A DNA stretch of 64,000 nucleotides from Pseudonocardia benzenivorans CB1190. GTDB taxonomy: Bacteria; Actinomycetota; Actinomycetes; Mycobacteriales; Pseudonocardiaceae. Shown one piece after another: positions 22,104-30,904 of the stretch (the stretch's first letter is position 1; the number at the start of each line of letters is the position of its first letter). Position numbers and translations under genes: made by a program. The stretch is taken from assembly GCF_000196675.2 (NCBI RefSeq), contig NC_015312.1, positions 6,154,501 to 6,218,500 on the forward strand, given 5' to 3'. The notes under the pieces were generated by a model. The model saw only the letters and a program-made list of their open reading frames with translations, was not told where the DNA came from and did no database searches.

Positions 22104-23015
22104 TCAGCGCGGGACCGGCGTGAAGTCCCGGGCCCCGATGAAGTCCGGACGGCGGGCCGGTGCGTAGAACGGCTCGACGCTGGTGTTCTCGACGCTGTTG
22201 AACACCACGAAGATGTTCGACCGCGGGTACGGCGAGATGTTGTCCGACGAGCCGTGCATGCAGTTCGAGTCGAAGAACGTCGCCGACCCGGCCGCGCCGG
22301 TGAGCATCGCGATGCCGTGCCGGTCGGCCAGCGCGGTGAGGCTGTCCGGATCCGGGGTGCCGATCTCCTGCTCCTTCAGCGACGCCCGGTAGTGGTCCTC
22401 CGGCGTCTCGCCGACGCAGGACACGAACGTCCGGTGCGACCCCGGCATGATCATGAGACAGCCGTTGTAGGCGAAGTTCTCCGTGAGCGAGATCGAGCAG
22501 CTGACCGCGCGCGGCAGCGGCATCCCGTCCTCGGCGTGCCAGGTCTCGAAGTCGGAGTGCCAGTAGAAGCCGCCGCCGCCGAAGCCGGGCTTGTAGTTGA
22601 TCCGGCTCTGGTGGACGTAGACGTCCGAGCCCAGGATCTGCCGGGCCCGGCCCGCCACGCGCTCGTCGGCGACCAACCGCGCGATCGCGTCGCTGATGCG
22701 GTGGACCTCGAAGATCGACCGCACCTCGTTCGACGACTTCTCGACGATGCAGCGCTCGTCCCCGCGCACGGCCGGATCCGTCGCCAGCCGGTCGAGCTCG
22801 GCCGCGTAACCCGCGACCTCCTCGGCCGTGAGCAGCTGGGGCACCTGGACGAACCCGTCGCGCTCGTGCGCCTCCAGCTCCTGAGCGCCGAACATCCCGC
22901 CCTCGGGGCCGCCCCACACCGTGGGCTCGGCGCGCTCGATCAGCGCGGGGGTACTCGCGATCCGGGTGTAGTAGCGGTCGTCGGTCCGTCGGTCACTGCC
23001 GGTGACGGCAGTCAT
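22104..23015 (-). CDS. ectD: ectoine hydroxylase
   Basis: This 303-residue Fe(II)/2-oxoglutarate dioxygenase converts ectoine to 5-hydroxyectoine. The signature FYWHSDFETWHAEDGMP carries iron ligands His153 and Asp155. The third ligand is His254 (NCMHGSSDN), Arg265 (PYPRSNIF) binds 2-oxoglutarate, and Gln136 in VHQSRINYKPG lines the substrate site. Length and motif spacing are typical of EctD. Its ATG directly follows the ectC stop (TGAATG), so it is the last gene of the ect operon on the - strand. Confidence 0.97.
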   Translation of the reverse strand: MTAVTGSDRRTDDRYYTRIASTPALIERAEPTVWGGPEGGMFGAQELEAHERDGFVQVPQLLTAEEVAGYAAELDRLATDPAVRGDERCIVEKSSNEVRSIFEVHRISDAIARLVADERVAGRARQILGSDVYVHQSRINYKPGFGGGGFYWHSDFETWHAEDGMPLPRAVSCSISLTENFAYNGCLMIMPGSHRTFVSCVGETPEDHYRASLKEQEIGTPDPDSLTALADRHGIAMLTGAAGSATFFDSNCMHGSSDNISPYPRSNIFVVFNSVENTSVEPFYAPARRPDFIGARDFTPVPR

Positions 23016-23468
23016 TCAGCTCGCCTCCTCGACTCTCGTCTTCTGCACCTCGGCCTGCGCGGCGGCGGCCGTCTCGTCGGGCTCGATCCTGATCAGCGGG
23101 TACACGCCGTTCTCGTCGTGCACCTCCCGCCCGGTGACCGGCGGGTTGAACACGCAGACGGTCCGCATCTCGGTGCGCGGCCGCAGCTGGTGACGCTCGT
23201 TGCCGCTGAGCACGTAGATCGAGCCCGGTCCGAGCTGGTAGGTGACGTCGTTGTCCTTGTCGTAGAGCTCGCCCTCGCCCTCGGTGACGAACACGGCCTC
23301 GATGTGGTTGGCGTACCAGAAGTCGTTGATCGTGCCCGCGTCGAGCACGGTCTCGTGGACGGAGAACCCGACGCCGTCGCCCGCCAGCACGATGCGCTTG
23401 CTGCGCCAGTTGGGCGTCTTGACGTCGCGGTCGGTGTCGGTGATCTCATCCAGCGTCCGGACGATCAC
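23016..23468 (-). CDS. ectC: L-ectoine synthase
   Basis: This cupin protein cyclises N-gamma-acetyl-2,4-diaminobutyrate to ectoine. From GTG 23468 it has 150 residues. The predicted iron ligands Glu57 (NHIEAVF), Tyr85 (PGSIYVL) and His93 (NERHQLRP) fall at the same numbers as in characterised EctC enzymes, which supports this start. The C-terminal 20 residues are an Ala/Glu-rich extension. It starts two bases after the ectB stop and ends directly before ectD. Confidence 0.97.
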   Translation of the reverse strand: MIVRTLDEITDTDRDVKTPNWRSKRIVLAGDGVGFSVHETVLDAGTINDFWYANHIEAVFVTEGEGELYDKDNDVTYQLGPGSIYVLSGNERHQLRPRTEMRTVCVFNPPVTGREVHDENGVYPLIRIEPDETAAAAQAEVQKTRVEEAS

Positions 23469-23470
23469 GG

Positions 23471-24781
23471 TCAGGCTCCCTTCACCACGGTGCGGACCGA
23501 CTCGGCGATGACGGTGAGTCCCTCGTCGAGCTCGTCGTCGCTGACGGTCAGCGGGGGCAGCACCTTCATGACCTCGCTGAGCGGGCCGGATGTCTCCATC
23601 AGCAGACCACGTTCGAAGGCCGCGGCACAGACCTTGGCCGCCTGCTCGGGCTGCTCGAACTGCAGGCCGCGGGCCAGCCCACGGCCCTTGACGGTGATGC
23701 CGGCCTCGGCGTTGTCGGTGGCGATCCTGGTGAACGCCTCGTCGACGTGCTCGCCCTTGGCCAGCGTCGAGCGCTCCAGCGCGTCGTCGGACCAGAACTC
23801 GCGCAACGCCGCGGTGGCCGTCACGAACGCGGGGTTGTGGCCGCGGAACGTGCCGTTGTGCTCGCCGGGGCTCCACTGGTCGATCTCCGGCTTGATCAGC
23901 ACGAGCGCCATCGGCAGCCCGTAACCGGAGATCGACTTCGAGACGGTGACGATGTCGGGCTCGATCCCCGCGATCTCGAAGGAGAAGAACGGGCCGGTCC
24001 GTCCGACGCCCATCTGCACGTCGTCGACGATCAGCAGCATCCCGTGTTTCTTGCACAACTCGGCGAGGCCCTGCAGCCACTCGATGCGGGCCGGGTTGAT
24101 CCCGCCCTCGCCCTGCACGGTCTCGACGATCACGCCCGCCGGCTCGTTGAGCGACGAGCCCTGGTCCTGCAGCAGCCGCTCGAACCAGAGGAAGTCCGGG
24201 ACGGTCCCGTCGAAGTAGTTGTCGAACGGCATCGGCGTCGCGTGCACCAGCGGCACGCCCGCACCGCCGCGTTTCATGGAGTTGCCGGTCACCGAGAGCG
24301 CGCCCAGCGTCATCCCGTGGAAGGCGTTGGTGAAGTTGATCATCGCTTCCCGGCCGGTGACCTTGCGCGCCAGCTTGAGCGCCGACTCGACCGCGTTGGC
24401 GCCGGTCGGACCCGGGAACTGGATCCGGTAGTCGAGGTTGCGCGGTTCGAGCACCAGGTCGCGGAACGTCTCGAGGAACTCGCCCTTGGCCGTGGTGTAC
24501 ATGTCCAGGCCGTGGGTGACGCCGTCGCGCGTCAGGTAGTCGATCAGCGGTTTCTTCAGCGCGGGCGGGTTGTGCCCGTAGTTGAGGGCACCGGCGCCCG
24601 CGAAGAAGTCGAGGTAGGAGCGGCCGTCGACGTCGGTGAGGCGGCTCCCGCGCGCGGTGTCGAAGACGACGGGCCAGTTCCGGCAGTAGCTGCGGACCTC
24701 GGACTCCAGCTCACCGAAGACGGTCTCGGATCGGGCTCCGGGAGCGCGGCGAGTGGTTCCGGCGGTGGGCGTCTCGAGCAT
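23471..24781 (-). CDS. ectB: diaminobutyrate-2-oxoglutarate transaminase
   Basis: A class III PLP aminotransferase that makes L-2,4-diaminobutyrate from aspartate semialdehyde and glutamate, the first ectoine step. The PLP lysine is in VTVSKSISGYGLPMA, with the DDVQMGVGRTG motif ahead of it and a GPTGANAVESALKLAR phosphate-site segment. ATG 24781 has an AGGGA site upstream and gives 436 residues, the family's usual length. An upstream ATG at 24868 would add 29 Thr-rich residues and lacks a good site. The gene is separated from ectA by an unusually long 282 bases. Confidence 0.95.
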   Translation of the reverse strand: MLETPTAGTTRRAPGARSETVFGELESEVRSYCRNWPVVFDTARGSRLTDVDGRSYLDFFAGAGALNYGHNPPALKKPLIDYLTRDGVTHGLDMYTTAKGEFLETFRDLVLEPRNLDYRIQFPGPTGANAVESALKLARKVTGREAMINFTNAFHGMTLGALSVTGNSMKRGGAGVPLVHATPMPFDNYFDGTVPDFLWFERLLQDQGSSLNEPAGVIVETVQGEGGINPARIEWLQGLAELCKKHGMLLIVDDVQMGVGRTGPFFSFEIAGIEPDIVTVSKSISGYGLPMALVLIKPEIDQWSPGEHNGTFRGHNPAFVTATAALREFWSDDALERSTLAKGEHVDEAFTRIATDNAEAGITVKGRGLARGLQFEQPEQAAKVCAAAFERGLLMETSGPLSEVMKVLPPLTVSDDELDEGLTVIAESVRTVVKGA

Positions 24782-25063
24782 TGCAGTCCCTACGGTCGTG
24801 TCGATCACGTGGTCGTCGGTCGTCGGTGTCGTCAGGGCGGTCGTCTTCGTCGGATCGGTCGTGGTCATCTGCTGTCGAATCTCTGCCGTCGGATCGGAAA
24901 CGCCGCGCGGCTGCGGTGCCGTCGCGGTGGGATCGCGATGGGGATCGTCGCGATCACGATGCCGCGTCTCCGAGGGGAGTCACGGTCGGGCGATGTCGGG
25001 GAACGGCCGTGGGGATGGGGTACCGTTCCGGGCGGCGGTGTGCGGCCGCCCCGGGTGGTGCGC

Positions 25064-25594
25064 TCAGGCCGCGAACGGCCCGATCCGGTGGAGGATCTCC
25101 GGCTCGTGATCGGCGCCGAGCTGGTCGGCGGAGAACAGCTCGGTCCTGGCGACGGGCGCGCCCCGGCGCTCGGCGAACGCCGTGAACAGCCGCTCGGACG
25201 CCTCGTTGTCGGGCGTGATGGTGGTCTCGAGGTGGTCGATGTCGGGCACCCGCTCGGCGAGGGCGTCGAGCATGCGGCCTGCGACGCCCAGGCCCCTCGC
25301 CTCGGCGTCGACGGCGACCTGCCAGACCACGAGGGTGGAGGGGGCGTCCGGCCTGCGGTAGCCGGTGACGAACCCGATCGGCGGGTTGTCCTCGTGGCCG
25401 AGCCGCGCGACGACCGAGGTCGCGCCGAAGTCGCGGCACCACAGCAGGTAGGCGTACCGCGAGTTCAGGTCCAGCACCTTCGACTCGGCGGCCAGCCGGG
25501 AGCACTCGACGCCGTCGTCGACCGTCGGGGCCGAGATGACCACGACGGGTGGCGGACTGGCGGGATGATCGGTGTCCTCGTCTCGCGCCAACAT
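25064..25594 (-). CDS. ectA: diaminobutyrate acetyltransferase
   Basis: A GNAT-family enzyme that acetylates the gamma-amino group of 2,4-diaminobutyrate. From ATG 25594 it has 176 residues. The core VLDLNSRYAYLLWCRDF is characteristic of EctA. The acetyl-CoA-binding loop is QVAVDAEARGLGVAGRMLDA, and LETTITPDNEASERLF is a second EctA-specific block. Open frame upstream reaches 25684 but runs through the promoter region, so the ATG with normal length was chosen. It is the first gene of ectABCD. Confidence 0.95.
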   Translation of the reverse strand: MLARDEDTDHPASPPPVVVISAPTVDDGVECSRLAAESKVLDLNSRYAYLLWCRDFGATSVVARLGHEDNPPIGFVTGYRRPDAPSTLVVWQVAVDAEARGLGVAGRMLDALAERVPDIDHLETTITPDNEASERLFTAFAERRGAPVARTELFSADQLGADHEPEILHRIGPFAA

Positions 25595-25658
25595 GGTGAT
25601 CCAAGGTAACAACCGAATTGCCGACGTGCAGCCCCCGTGAGTCCCCGACCTGCGAAAA

Positions 25659-25673
25659 CACAGAAATTCTGTG
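25659..25673. promoter_or_regulatory. perfect 15-bp palindrome upstream of ectA
   Basis: CACAGAAATTCTGTG has 7-bp perfect arms around one base and lies 65 bases before the ectA start in an unusually A/T-rich patch (25655-25695) of this G/C-rich genome. It is a good candidate operator or promoter-overlapping site for osmotic or other control of ectABCD. Confidence 0.5.
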
Positions 25674-25815
25674 AGGTGCTCCACGGAAATGTTTGGCGCC
25701 GGCCGATGCGGGGAAGTACATCGGACTGCGCAGCCGAAATAGTTCCGATATCAACGGCCGCGTGGGCACGGGAAACATCTCCGTACCCACGCGGCCGTAT
25801 CCGCACCCGTCGTGA

Positions 25816-27417
25816 TCAGGTCATCACGAACCCGTCGTAGCCGCGCACCGCGACCTCCTCGCACGTCTTCGCGTAGTTCGCCATGCCGCCCGCGTAGGGC
25901 ATGAAGACGCGCGGCTTGCCCGGCACGTTGGCGCCCAGGTACCACGACGTCGACGCCTGCGGCAGGAGAGTGCGATCGGCGGCGCGGGCGACCTCGGCAC
26001 CCCACTCGCGCTCCGCGTCCTCGGTCGTCTCGACCCGGTCGAGACCCTTGTCCCGCATGTGCTCCAGGCAGTCGATGATCCACTCGACGTGCTGCTCGAT
26101 GCACGTCGGCATGTTGGTGAGCACCGACGGGCTGCCCGGCCCGGTGATCGTGAACATGTTGGGGAAGCCGGCGACCTGCAGACCCAGGTAGGTCTTGGGC
26201 CCCTCGGCCCAGCGGTCGCGCAGGGCGACACCGTCGCGGCCGCGGATGTTCATGCGCAGCAACGGGCCCGTCAGCGCGTCGAAGCCCGTCGCGAACACGA
26301 TGCAGTCGAGCGGGTACTCGTGCTCGCTCGTGCGCATGCCCGTCGGGGTGATCTCCTGGATCGGCGTGGCCCGGACGTCGACGAGCGTGACGTTGTCGCG
26401 GTTGTAGGTCTCGAAGTACTCGGTGTCGATCGGCGGGCGCTTCGTCGCGAAGCCGTGGTCCTTGGGCAGCAACCGCTCGGCGACCTCCGGGTCCTTGACG
26501 ATCTCGCGGATCTTGTTCCGGATGAAGTCCGACGCCGTGTCGTTGGCGGCCTTGTCCGCCAGCAGGTCCGCGTAGGTGGCGCGGAACCGCAGGCCGCCGA
26601 ACTCCCATGCCGACTCGTAGGTCGCGGTGCGCACGTCGTCGTCGACGGCGAGCGCGGAGGTCTCGTTGATCAGGAACGGGTGGCCGTTGGTCGAGGCGCG
26701 CTGCACCGCACGGATCCGGTCGTACTCCTGCTTGATCTTCGCCGAGACCTCGGGCGACATGGGGCCGTTGCGCGCCGGGATGCTGTAGTTCGGCGTCCGC
26801 TGGAACACGGTCAGGTGCGCGGCCTCGGCGGCGATCACCGGGATGGCCTGGATACCCGTCGACCCGGTGCCGACGATGCCGACCCGCTTGCCGGAGAAGT
26901 CGACCTTCTCGTGCGGCCACTGCCCGGTGTGGTACCAGTCGCCCTCGAACGAGTCCAGGCCCGGGATGTCGGGGACGTTCGCCGACGACAGACAGCCCAC
27001 CGCCGTCACGAGGTAGCGGCCCCTGACGGTGTCGCCCGCCTCGGTCCCGACGTTCCAGAGGCCGGCCTCCTCGTCCCACGACGTCGCGGTGACCCGGGTG
27101 TTGAGCCGGATGTCGCGCCGCAGGTCGAAGCGGTCGGCGACGTGGTCGAGATAACGCCGGATCTCCTCCTGCCCGGCGTACCGCTCGGACCAGGTCCACT
27201 CCTGCTGGAGGTCGTCGTCGAACGAGTAGGAGTAGTAGTAGCTCTCGGAGTCGCAGCGGGCGCCCGGGTAGCGGTTCCAGTACCAGGTGCCGCCGACCCC
27301 GTCGGCGGCCTCGAGCACGACGGCGCGCATTCCGCTGCGGCGCAGCCGGTGCAGCATGTAGAGCCCGGCGAAACCCGCTCCGACGACGACCACGTCGACG
27401 GTCTGCTCTTCGGTCAT
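25816..27417 (-). CDS. flavin-containing monooxygenase (Baeyer-Villiger type)
   Basis: ATG 27417, with GGAGGG upstream, gives 533 residues. Two Rossmann motifs bind FAD (GAGFAG, residues 13-18) and NADPH (GTGSTG, 183-188). Between them FEGDWYHTGQWP (157-168) fits the Baeyer-Villiger fingerprint FxGxxxHxxxWP. DCIVFATGFDALTGP near the C-terminus is another family block. It should insert oxygen next to a ketone, in the cyclohexanone/phenylacetone monooxygenase class. The substrate is unknown. It stands alone downstream of an A/T-richer promoter region (27485-27525). Confidence 0.88.
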   Translation of the reverse strand: MTEEQTVDVVVVGAGFAGLYMLHRLRRSGMRAVVLEAADGVGGTWYWNRYPGARCDSESYYYSYSFDDDLQQEWTWSERYAGQEEIRRYLDHVADRFDLRRDIRLNTRVTATSWDEEAGLWNVGTEAGDTVRGRYLVTAVGCLSSANVPDIPGLDSFEGDWYHTGQWPHEKVDFSGKRVGIVGTGSTGIQAIPVIAAEAAHLTVFQRTPNYSIPARNGPMSPEVSAKIKQEYDRIRAVQRASTNGHPFLINETSALAVDDDVRTATYESAWEFGGLRFRATYADLLADKAANDTASDFIRNKIREIVKDPEVAERLLPKDHGFATKRPPIDTEYFETYNRDNVTLVDVRATPIQEITPTGMRTSEHEYPLDCIVFATGFDALTGPLLRMNIRGRDGVALRDRWAEGPKTYLGLQVAGFPNMFTITGPGSPSVLTNMPTCIEQHVEWIIDCLEHMRDKGLDRVETTEDAEREWGAEVARAADRTLLPQASTSWYLGANVPGKPRVFMPYAGGMANYAKTCEEVAVRGYDGFVMT

Positions 27418-27528
27418 GTGTCCCTCCACTTCGAGGGTGCGGCTCGACGCCCGCGGACGCACGTCGGAGCGACGGACTGGGTCGCGTTTTAGTGTAACGA
27501 GCGGTCTACGAAACCGGCGGGTCTGCGA

Positions 27529-27663
27529 TCAGACCGGTGTCCTGTCCCGGGCGTCGTACCGGTCGCGGGCCGCGGCGATCTCGTCCATGTGCCCGTAGGC
27601 CCGGTACCGGATCTCCGCGACGACGTGCTGCAGGCTCACCCCGAGCGGGGTCTTCGGAGGCTT
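27529..27663 (-). pseudogene. gene remnant, C-terminal fragment on the - strand
   Basis: In this frame the - strand is open only from 27663 to the stop at 27529 (44 residues). The stretch GVSLQHVVAEIRYRAYGH with MDEIAAARDRYDARDR after it looks like a genuine protein end: amphipathic helices and typical codon use. An in-frame TAG just upstream and lack of an N-terminus mark it as a remnant. The family is not recognised. Confidence 0.35.
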
Positions 27664-27919
27664 CTACAGCCGCGCGGTCGCTCGTTTCGACCCGGACACG
27701 CCGACGAACCCGACCCTGAGGTCGATCGTCGCGGACGGCGACGTGGCCGTCGCGCAGTGGCGCACGACCGGCCGGACGGTCACCGGCGCCGACTACGACA
27801 ACTCGTACTGCGTGGTGTTCACCGTGCGCGACGGGCGGATCGCCGAGGTGCCGGAGCACCTCGACACCGCCCACTTCGAGCAGGCGCTCTTCGGCCCGGC
27901 CGCGGTGCCGGCCCGGTAG
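27646..27919 (+). pseudogene. SnoaL/NTF2-like protein remnant (N-terminus missing)
   Basis: The frame ending at the TAG 27917 encodes about 90 residues resembling the second half of a SnoaL-like (NTF2 fold) protein: GGFYSRAVARFDP, then VAVAQWRTTGRTVTGADYDN, YCVVFTVRDGRIAEVPEHLD. There is no start codon near the beginning, and an in-frame TAG lies at 27596. The first half of the expected protein is absent. It meets the oppositely oriented remnant at about 27,645, consistent with a deletion that removed both N-termini and the shared promoter. Confidence 0.5.
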
Positions 27920-27946
27920 CCGACGACCCGGTGGCGCGGTACGGGC

Positions 27947-28369
27947 TCAGTAGCGCGGTGCCGGCTGGGCTGGACGGTAACCGGGGTAGGCCAGCTCGGG
28001 CCGCTCCACGATCATCCGGCCCAGCGGCACCAGCGACACCGGGATCAGCTTGATGTTCGCCCAGGCCAACGGGATTCCGATGATCGTGATCGCCAGCGCG
28101 ATCGCCGTCCCGAGGTGGCCCAGCGCCAGCCACCAGCCGGCGAAGATGAACCAGATCACGTTGCCCACCACCGAGGGGGCACCCGCGTCGGGCCGGCGGA
28201 CGAGGTCACGACCGAAGGGCCACAACGCGTAGTTGGCGATCCGGAACGAGGCGATCCCGAACGGGATCGTGATGATCAACAGGCAGCAGATGACGCCCGC
28301 GATCGCGTAGCCGATGGCCAGCCACACACCGCACAGCACCAGCCAGATCACGTTGAGGACCGTGCGCAT
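27947..28369 (-). CDS. YccF-domain membrane protein
   Basis: ATG 28369 gives 140 residues. The protein consists of two copies of a YccF domain, each with hydrophobic helices and a characteristic P-F-G or P-L-A turn (IITIPFGIASFRIANYALWP and TIIGIPLAWANIKLIPVSL). The C-terminus is a short Pro/Tyr-rich tail. YccF proteins are uncharacterised inner-membrane proteins. It is divergent from the gene at 28503 and lies downstream of the SnoaL remnant. Confidence 0.8.
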   Translation of the reverse strand: MRTVLNVIWLVLCGVWLAIGYAIAGVICCLLIITIPFGIASFRIANYALWPFGRDLVRRPDAGAPSVVGNVIWFIFAGWWLALGHLGTAIALAITIIGIPLAWANIKLIPVSLVPLGRMIVERPELAYPGYRPAQPAPRY

Positions 28370-28502
28370 GACTCCGTCCCCTTCCTCCGGGACGACCCAG
28401 TGTGCCCGCGCCGGGGTCACCGTCGCCACACTCCCGAGGTTTTGCCGTCGGCTTGCCCGCTGAGCCACCGACGCTGGCCGGACCGCTCCTAACGTCCCGC
28501 GG

Positions 28503-29300
28503 GTGACCGCTCCCACCAGCAGCCGGGGCGACGCCGGCACCGCCCCGGCCCGCGCGACCGCGACCGCGCTCCCGGCCGTGACCGCGACCTTCTGGATCAT
28601 CAAGGTGATCACGACGGGCGCCGGGGAGACGGCGTCGGACACCCTCGGCCACCACCTCGCGCCGCCGGTCGCGGTGGCGATCGCCGGCGCGCTGCTCGTC
28701 GTCGCGCTGGCGGCTCAGCTCACCGTCCGCCGCTACGTGCCGTGGGTGTACTGGTCGGCCGTCACGATGGTGAGCGTGTTCGGCACGATGGCCGCCGACG
28801 CGCTGCACGTCGGGCTCGGCATGCCGTACGTGACGTCGACGGTGCTGTTCGCCGTCGGCCTCGGGGTCGTGCTCGGCGCCTGGTGGCTGCGCGAGGGAAC
28901 GCTCGCCATCCACAGCGTCACGTCGCGGCGCCGGGAGTGCTTCTACTGGGCGACGGTGCTGGCCACCTTCGCGCTCGGCACCGCCGTCGGCGACCTCACC
29001 GCCACGGTGCTCGACTGGGGCTACCTCGCCTCCGGGGCGGTCTTCCTCGTCGCGATCTCCGTGCCCGCGGCCGCGCACCGATGGCTCGGGCTCGGGGCCG
29101 TCCCGGCGTTCTGGATCGCCTACGTGCTGACCCGGCCGCTCGGCGCGTCGTTCGCCGACTGGGGTGCCGCGGCCCGTGCCGCGGGCGGTCTCGACATCGG
29201 CGCGGGCACCGTCACCGCCGTGCTGCTGGCGCTGATCGTCGTCCTCGTCGCGCGGCTGACCCTTGCCGACCGCCGGGAGGCGCTCGACCGGCGCGGATGA
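28503..29300 (+). CDS. COG4705-type multi-pass membrane protein
   Basis: This is a 265-residue protein with about eight transmembrane helices. It carries an internal repeat: TFWIIKVITTGAGETASDTL in the first half corresponds to FYWATVLATFALGTAVGDL in the second, the pattern of COG4705 uncharacterised membrane-anchored proteins. The start is GTG 28503. Family members occur widely in bacteria without a known role. It is likely monocistronic; its 3' end is 40 bases from the convergent gene. Confidence 0.8.
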   Translation: MTAPTSSRGDAGTAPARATATALPAVTATFWIIKVITTGAGETASDTLGHHLAPPVAVAIAGALLVVALAAQLTVRRYVPWVYWSAVTMVSVFGTMAADALHVGLGMPYVTSTVLFAVGLGVVLGAWWLREGTLAIHSVTSRRRECFYWATVLATFALGTAVGDLTATVLDWGYLASGAVFLVAISVPAAAHRWLGLGAVPAFWIAYVLTRPLGASFADWGAAARAAGGLDIGAGTVTAVLLALIVVLVARLTLADRREALDRRG

Positions 29301-29339
29301 CCGGCGTCGCGACGTCGTCGGCCGAGCCGGTCCCGCCGC

Positions 29340-30020
29340 TCAGCCCGCGCGGGTGAAGCTGCAGCGCAGGCTCTGCGCGGTGGAACTGCCGTCGCCGGCC
29401 AGGACGAGGGTGTCGCCGTCGGACTCGGTCACGGCGAGCCGCAGCGGCGGCTCCTGCGGGCGCGTGGGGTCGGTCAGCACGAGGACGTCGCCGTCGAGGG
29501 ACCAGCGGGTCGGGCCGCCGCCGCGGCGCGTCGACAGGCCCGCGACGGTGCCGTCCTCGTCGAAACGCAGCGTCACCGTCCCCGCGCCGGGGCTGGGCAC
29601 ACAGGTGCCCGACCAGGTCCCGACGACGGCTGGTGCCGACCCGAGCTCGCCCGTCGCGGCGAGCGCGCCCAGTACCGATCCGGCGACCACCAGCAGCACG
29701 ACGCCCGCGATCGCGATGTTGCGACGCCCGCGTGCCGTCAGTCCCGAACCGTCGCGGGCCGGACCGGAGGCCGGGAACGGCAGCTTGCCCGTCGCGGGGA
29801 TCGGCTGGTCGGCCATCCCCGTCCAGGGGCCGGACCGACCGTGGGTGTGCCGCCCGTGTTCGGCGCGGTGCTGGACCTGCCACCCGGGTCCGGCCGGCCC
29901 CCGCTGCGGCTGCGGCAGCGGCCGGGGCACGGGGCCGGGGTGCGGGCCGGGTGGTCCGGGCGGCGGGCCCGCCGGGGACCGTGTCGGTCCCGGGCCCTGT
30001 GCCGGGTCGTGATCACCCAC
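29340..30020 (-). CDS. membrane-anchored protein with extracytoplasmic beta domain
   Basis: From GTG 30020 the protein has 226 residues: a Pro/Gly/His-rich cytoplasmic N-terminus (about 1-95), one transmembrane helix (NIAIAGVVLLVVAGSVLGAL) and an extracytoplasmic domain of about 100 residues (VVGTWSGTCVPSPGAG ... VTLRFDEDGTVAGL ... DVLVLTD ... LRCSFTRAG) that looks like a small beta barrel with two cysteines. ATG 29816 is an alternative start leaving only the membrane helix and domain. Such Pro-rich anchored proteins are common in Actinobacteria; no function is assigned. Confidence 0.6.
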   Translation of the reverse strand: MGDHDPAQGPGPTRSPAGPPPGPPGPHPGPVPRPLPQPQRGPAGPGWQVQHRAEHGRHTHGRSGPWTGMADQPIPATGKLPFPASGPARDGSGLTARGRRNIAIAGVVLLVVAGSVLGALAATGELGSAPAVVGTWSGTCVPSPGAGTVTLRFDEDGTVAGLSTRRGGGPTRWSLDGDVLVLTDPTRPQEPPLRLAVTESDGDTLVLAGDGSSTAQSLRCSFTRAG

Positions 30021-30146
30021 CGCGGTCCCCCGTCCGTCGCACGCTCGTGCCGCTCGGCCGTCGAGTCTCCCATCGGGGCACGCGGGCGTGGACGACCGGT
30101 CGCCGGGGTACGGCGTGGGGACCCACGTCCCGACGAGGAGGCCGCG

Positions 30147-30356
30147 ATGAGCCAGGAGTTCCGCAAGGGCGACAAGGTGCGGTGGAAGAGCCACGGCGGC
30201 TGGGCCGAGGGCGAGGTGCTGCGCCGGATCACCTCCGACACCGAGGCGGGCGGGCGGACGGTCCGTGCGTCGGCGGACGAGCCGCAGTACCTGGTGCGCA
30301 GCGCCAAGAGCGGCGGCGAGGCCGTCCACAGGCCGGACGCGCTCGAGAGGCAATAG
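30147..30356 (+). CDS. DUF2945-family small protein
   Basis: ATG 30147, with GAGGAGG at 30135-30141, gives 69 residues. The pattern FRKGDKVRWKSHGGWAEGEV, then ASADEPQYLVRSAKSGGEAV, is that of DUF2945 (hypervirulence-associated TUDOR-like) proteins: a small SH3-like barrel of unknown function. It lies 65 bases before the DUF427 gene and may share a transcript with it. Confidence 0.8.
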   Translation: MSQEFRKGDKVRWKSHGGWAEGEVLRRITSDTEAGGRTVRASADEPQYLVRSAKSGGEAVHRPDALERQ

Positions 30357-30421
30357 ATCCGGGCCGCGGCGGGTTACCCGGTGTACGGCGCGAGGGCGCC
30401 GTGGACCGTCGAGGAGGACGC

Positions 30422-30829
30422 ATGACCCGCACCGTGAAGATTCCGGGGCCCGACCACCCGATCACGATCGCGCCGGCCGACCGCCGCGTCGTCGTACGGG
30501 CGGGCGGGCACGTGGTCGCGAGCACGACGCGTGCGCTCGCCCTGCAGGAGGCCGACTACCCGGTGGTCTACTACGTGCCGCTCGCCGACGTCGATCCCGC
30601 GGTGCTCGCCGACAGCGACACCACGACGTACTGCCCGTACAAGGGCGACGCGTCCTACCACGACGTCAGCACGGCCGCCGGGACCGTCTCCGACGCGGCC
30701 TGGACCTACCGCGAGCCGTACGAGTCGGTCGCCCCGATCGCGGGCCACCTGGCGTTCTACCCGGACCGCGTCGAGATCGTCGCCGAGGAGACCGGACCCG
30801 GACCGCGCGGGTCCGCTTCGGCGAGTTAG
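30422..30829 (+). CDS. DUF427 domain protein
   Basis: ATG 30422 gives 135 residues with the complete DUF427 pattern: DHPITIAPADRRVVVRAGG, EADYPVVYYVPLADVDP, TTTYCPYKGDASYHDV, and AWTYREPYESVAPIAGH with FYPDRVEI after it. DUF427 proteins are common in Actinobacteria; the beta-tent-like fold has a conserved Cys-Pro-Tyr-Lys-Gly pocket, and no enzymatic role is established. GAGGAGG precedes the start. Confidence 0.9.
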   Translation: MTRTVKIPGPDHPITIAPADRRVVVRAGGHVVASTTRALALQEADYPVVYYVPLADVDPAVLADSDTTTYCPYKGDASYHDVSTAAGTVSDAAWTYREPYESVAPIAGHLAFYPDRVEIVAEETGPGPRGSASAS

Positions 30830-30904
30830 CGATGGTTGTCCGGAAATGCCTTTCTATTCTCTCGGCGGCATTGTTCCGGATTCTTCCGGAAAGCGTCCGG
30901 GCCA

